NCBI GenBank assembly: GCA_019115725.1
Contig: DXCY01000063.1
Location: 1-8,175, forward strand
Source of the DNA: Candidatus Luteimonas excrementigallinarum
Lineage (GTDB): Bacteria; Pseudomonadota; Gammaproteobacteria; Xanthomonadales; Xanthomonadaceae
Direction of reading: 5' to 3'
Length of the DNA stretch: 8,175 nt
The position numbers and the translations under genes are program-made. Positions 5,874 to 8,175 of the stretch are shown here, piece by piece (within the stretch, counting starts at the first letter, position 1; each line of letters opens with the position of its first letter). A model generated the notes under the pieces. It did not search any database and was not told where the DNA came from. It saw only the letters and a program-made list of their open reading frames with translations.

Positions 5874-8175
5874 ATGTCCGATTCAGCTCCCGCGCTCATG
5901 CGCAAGATCGCCCAGACCATTGCCGAGGAAATCAGCGCCCAGCGCAGCCAGGTGGAAGCCGCCGTCGGCCTGCTGGATGAAGGCGCGACGGTGCCCTTCA
6001 TCGCCCGCTACCGCAAGGAAGTGACCGGCGGCCTGGACGACACCCAGCTGCGCGATCTGGAAACCCGCCTGGCCTACCTGCGCGAGCTGGAGGACCGCCG
6101 CGGGGCGATCCTGGCCAGCATCGAGGAGCAGGGCAAGCTCACTGACGAGCTGCGCGCCGATATCGAGGGTGCGGACAGCAAGGCGCGGCTGGAAGACCTG
6201 TACCTGCCCTACAAGCCCAAGCGCCGCACCCGCGCCCAGATCGCCCGCGAGGCCGGGCTGGAACCGCTGGCCGACGGCCTGCTGGCCGATCCGTCGCTGG
6301 TGCCGGAAGAGTTCGCGGCCGGCTTCGTCGATGCCGACAAGGGCGTGGCCGATGCCAAGGCCGCGCTGGACGGCGCCCGCGCGATCCTGATCGAACGCTG
6401 GGGCGAGGACGCCGAGCTGGTCGGCGAGCTGCGCGAGTGGCTGACCCGGGAAGGCCTGATCCGTTCGAAGGTGATCGAGGGCAAGGAGATCGCCGGCGAG
6501 AAGTTCCGCGACTACTTCGACCACGCCGAACCGCTGGCGAAGATTCCCTCGCACCGCTTGCTGGCCCTGTTCCGCGGTCGCCGCGAGGAATTCCTCGGGC
6601 TGGATCTGGAGCCGGGCACCGATGCCGAGGCCGGCCACGCCTATGCCGAGGGCCGGGTGGCGCTGAACGCCGGCATCCAGGACCAGGGCCGGCCGGCCGA
6701 TGCCTGGCTGCGTACCGCCTGCCGCCTGGCGTGGAAGGCCAAGCTGCACCTGCACCTGATGATGGATCTGTTTGCCCAGGCCCGCGAGAAGGCAGAAGCC
6801 GAGGCCATCGCGGTGTTCGGCGACAACCTCAAGGACCTGCTGCTGGCCGCACCGGCCGGCCCCAGGGCCGTGCTCGGCCTGGACCCGGGCCTGCGCACCG
6901 GGGTGAAGGTGGCGGTGGTGGATGCCACCGGCAAGCTGGTGGCCACCGACACCATCTATCCGCATGAACCGCGCAGGCAGTGGGACCAGTCGCTGGCCGT
7001 ACTGAAGAAGCTGTGCACCGCGCATGGCGTGCAGCTGGTGGCCATCGGCAACGGCACCGCCTCGCGCGAGACCGACAAGCTGGCCGGCGAACTGCTCAAG
7101 CTCGTGCCCGAGCTGAAGATGCAGAAGATCGTGGTCAGCGAGGCCGGCGCCTCGGTGTATTCGGCCTCCGAGCTGGCGGCGAAGGAATTCCCCGACCTTG
7201 ATGTGTCGATCCGCGGCGCGGTGTCGATCGCCCGCCGCCTGCAGGATCCGCTCGCCGAACTGGTCAAGATCGAGCCCAAGGCGATCGGCGTCGGCCAGTA
7301 CCAGCACGATGTGGACCAGTTCAAGCTGGCCCGCGCGCTGGACGCCCGGGTCGAGGACTGCGTGAACGCGGTGGGCGTGTACGTGAACACCGCCTCCGCG
7401 CCGTTGCTGGCGCGGGTTTCCGGCCTGTCATCCACGGTGGCCGCGAACATCGTGGCGCACCGCGACACCAACGGGCCGTTCAAGCGCCGCAAGGACCTGC
7501 TGAAGGTGCCGCGCCTGGGCGAGAAGACCTTCGAGCAGTGCGCGGGCTTTTTGCGCATTGCCGACGGCGACGAGCCGCTGGACGCCTCCGCGGTGCATCC
7601 GGAGACCTATCCGGTGGTCGAGCGCATCGTGGCCGCGACCGGCAAGCCGATCCGCGCACTGGTGGGTGACGCCGCCTTCGTGCGCACGCTCAAGCCCCGC
7701 GACTACATGGACGAGCGCTTCGGCGAGCCGACCGTGCGCGACATCCTCGCCGAGCTGGAAAAGCCCGGCCGCGACCCGCGTCCCGAGTTCAAGGCAGCGC
7801 AATTCGCCGACGGCATTGAGGACATCAAGGACCTGCGCGAGGGGATGATCCTGGAGGGCGTGGTGAGCAACGTGGCCGCGTTCGGTGCGTTCGTCGATAT
7901 CGGCGTGCACCAGGACGGCCTGGTCCATATCTCCGCGCTGTCGGACCGCTACGTGAAGGATCCGCGCGAGGTGGTGAAGGCCGGCGACATCGTCAAGGTC
8001 AAGGTGCTGGAGGTGGACGTGGCGCGCAAGCGCATCGCCCTCACCCGGCGCCTGGACGACACCCCCGCGCCGCGCGGGGAGCGTCAGGACGCGCGCCGCG
8101 GCGAACGGGACGGACACGGCCAGTCCCGTGGCGGCCCGCGCGGCGGACGCCCGGGTGGCGGCGGCGCGAAGACCT
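5874..8175 (+). CDS. tex: Tex RNA-binding transcription accessory protein (3' partial)
   Basis: The frame is open from 5874 to the window end: 767 codons, no stop, so only the tail end is missing (E. coli YhgF is 773 aa). Tex is a conserved cytoplasmic nucleic-acid-binding protein linked to transcription and to toxin expression in Bordetella. Domains in order are a helical Tex N-terminal region (about 1-320, with VPFIARYRKEVTGGLDD near 43-59), an RNase H-like YqgF domain (about 330-460, with GLDPGLRTG starting at 335, AIGNGTASRETD at 390 and SEAGASVYSASE at 422), the IGVGQYQHDV segment at 471-480, helix-hairpin-helix repeats (about 505-562), and an S1 RNA-binding domain (about 656-727, with VSNVAAFGAFVDIG and GLVHIS). 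A Gly/Arg-rich tail follows from 728. In-frame ATGs also occur at 5832 and 5868, none with a good Shine-Dalgarno site. I chose 5874 because MSDSAPALMRKIAQTIAEE reads like a family start, but 5868 is equally possible. Confidence 0.96.
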   Translation, partial: MSDSAPALMRKIAQTIAEEISAQRSQVEAAVGLLDEGATVPFIARYRKEVTGGLDDTQLRDLETRLAYLRELEDRRGAILASIEEQGKLTDELRADIEGADSKARLEDLYLPYKPKRRTRAQIAREAGLEPLADGLLADPSLVPEEFAAGFVDADKGVADAKAALDGARAILIERWGEDAELVGELREWLTREGLIRSKVIEGKEIAGEKFRDYFDHAEPLAKIPSHRLLALFRGRREEFLGLDLEPGTDAEAGHAYAEGRVALNAGIQDQGRPADAWLRTACRLAWKAKLHLHLMMDLFAQAREKAEAEAIAVFGDNLKDLLLAAPAGPRAVLGLDPGLRTGVKVAVVDATGKLVATDTIYPHEPRRQWDQSLAVLKKLCTAHGVQLVAIGNGTASRETDKLAGELLKLVPELKMQKIVVSEAGASVYSASELAAKEFPDLDVSIRGAVSIARRLQDPLAELVKIEPKAIGVGQYQHDVDQFKLARALDARVEDCVNAVGVYVNTASAPLLARVSGLSSTVAANIVAHRDTNGPFKRRKDLLKVPRLGEKTFEQCAGFLRIADGDEPLDASAVHPETYPVVERIVAATGKPIRALVGDAAFVRTLKPRDYMDERFGEPTVRDILAELEKPGRDPRPEFKAAQFADGIEDIKDLREGMILEGVVSNVAAFGAFVDIGVHQDGLVHISALSDRYVKDPREVVKAGDIVKVKVLEVDVARKRIALTRRLDDTPAPRGERQDARRGERDGHGQSRGGPRGGRPGGGGAKT

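Noticed and set aside
4838..5980. 380-aa plus-strand frame opposite the sialidase-like gene
   Set aside because: The minus-strand gene has a signal peptide, lipobox and Asp boxes. The plus-strand frame has none and also crosses the divergent promoter region and the tex start.
5883..7307. 474-aa minus-strand frame opposite tex
   Set aside because: It lies entirely antisense to a clear tex coding region, with a low-complexity His/Gln/Gly-rich translation and no family resemblance.
7428..8117. 229-aa minus-strand frame opposite the tex 3' part
   Set aside because: It is antisense to the HhH and S1 domains of Tex and has the same His/Val-rich shadow composition.

Overview
This window is mostly a conserved housekeeping segment of a high-GC gammaproteobacterium. 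Family-level reading of PolA, a DUF2782-type lipoprotein and Tex fits the Lysobacterales/Xanthomonadales best (Xanthomonas, Stenotrophomonas, Lysobacter or Luteimonas relatives). That placement is inferred from protein flavour, base composition (about 68% GC in a hand-counted polA stretch) and genes with weak or absent Shine-Dalgarno sites. No database comparison was possible.

Layout from left to right. Positions 1-228 are a non-coding, relatively AT-rich spacer holding several inverted repeats, including a perfect 20-bp palindrome. polA (DNA polymerase I, 924 aa, all catalytic motifs present) runs leftward over 229-3003. A 234-bp divergent spacer follows. Then come three rightward genes: a 110-aa three-helix membrane protein that I do not recognise (3238-3570), a Qac-type small multidrug resistance (SMR) transporter (3688-4020), and a DUF2782-like lipoprotein (4106-4420). 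A 438-aa leftward lipoprotein with a sialidase-like/BNR beta-propeller character (4433-5749) converges on the DUF2782-like gene with only 12 bp between them. Divergent from it, tex (RNA-binding transcriptional accessory protein) starts at about 5874 and runs off the right edge, missing only the end of its Gly/Arg-rich tail.

Functional reading. polA and tex are core nucleic-acid genes. The two lipoproteins are probably envelope proteins. The membrane protein and SMR gene look like a small accessory insertion between polA and the DUF2782-like gene, since the SMR gene has lower GC and atypical codons.

The most interesting structure is the 117-bp leader between the small membrane gene and the SMR gene. 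It contains a hairpin that hides the SMR Shine-Dalgarno site. It also contains an ATCCGGG direct repeat (one copy on the upstream stop codon, one on the SD site) whose copies compete for a single CCCGGAT partner. This could be a translational-coupling or attenuation switch, but it is seen only at the level of base complementarity. No CRISPR array, tRNA, rRNA, insertion sequence or phage gene was seen, and I see no clear new multi-gene system.
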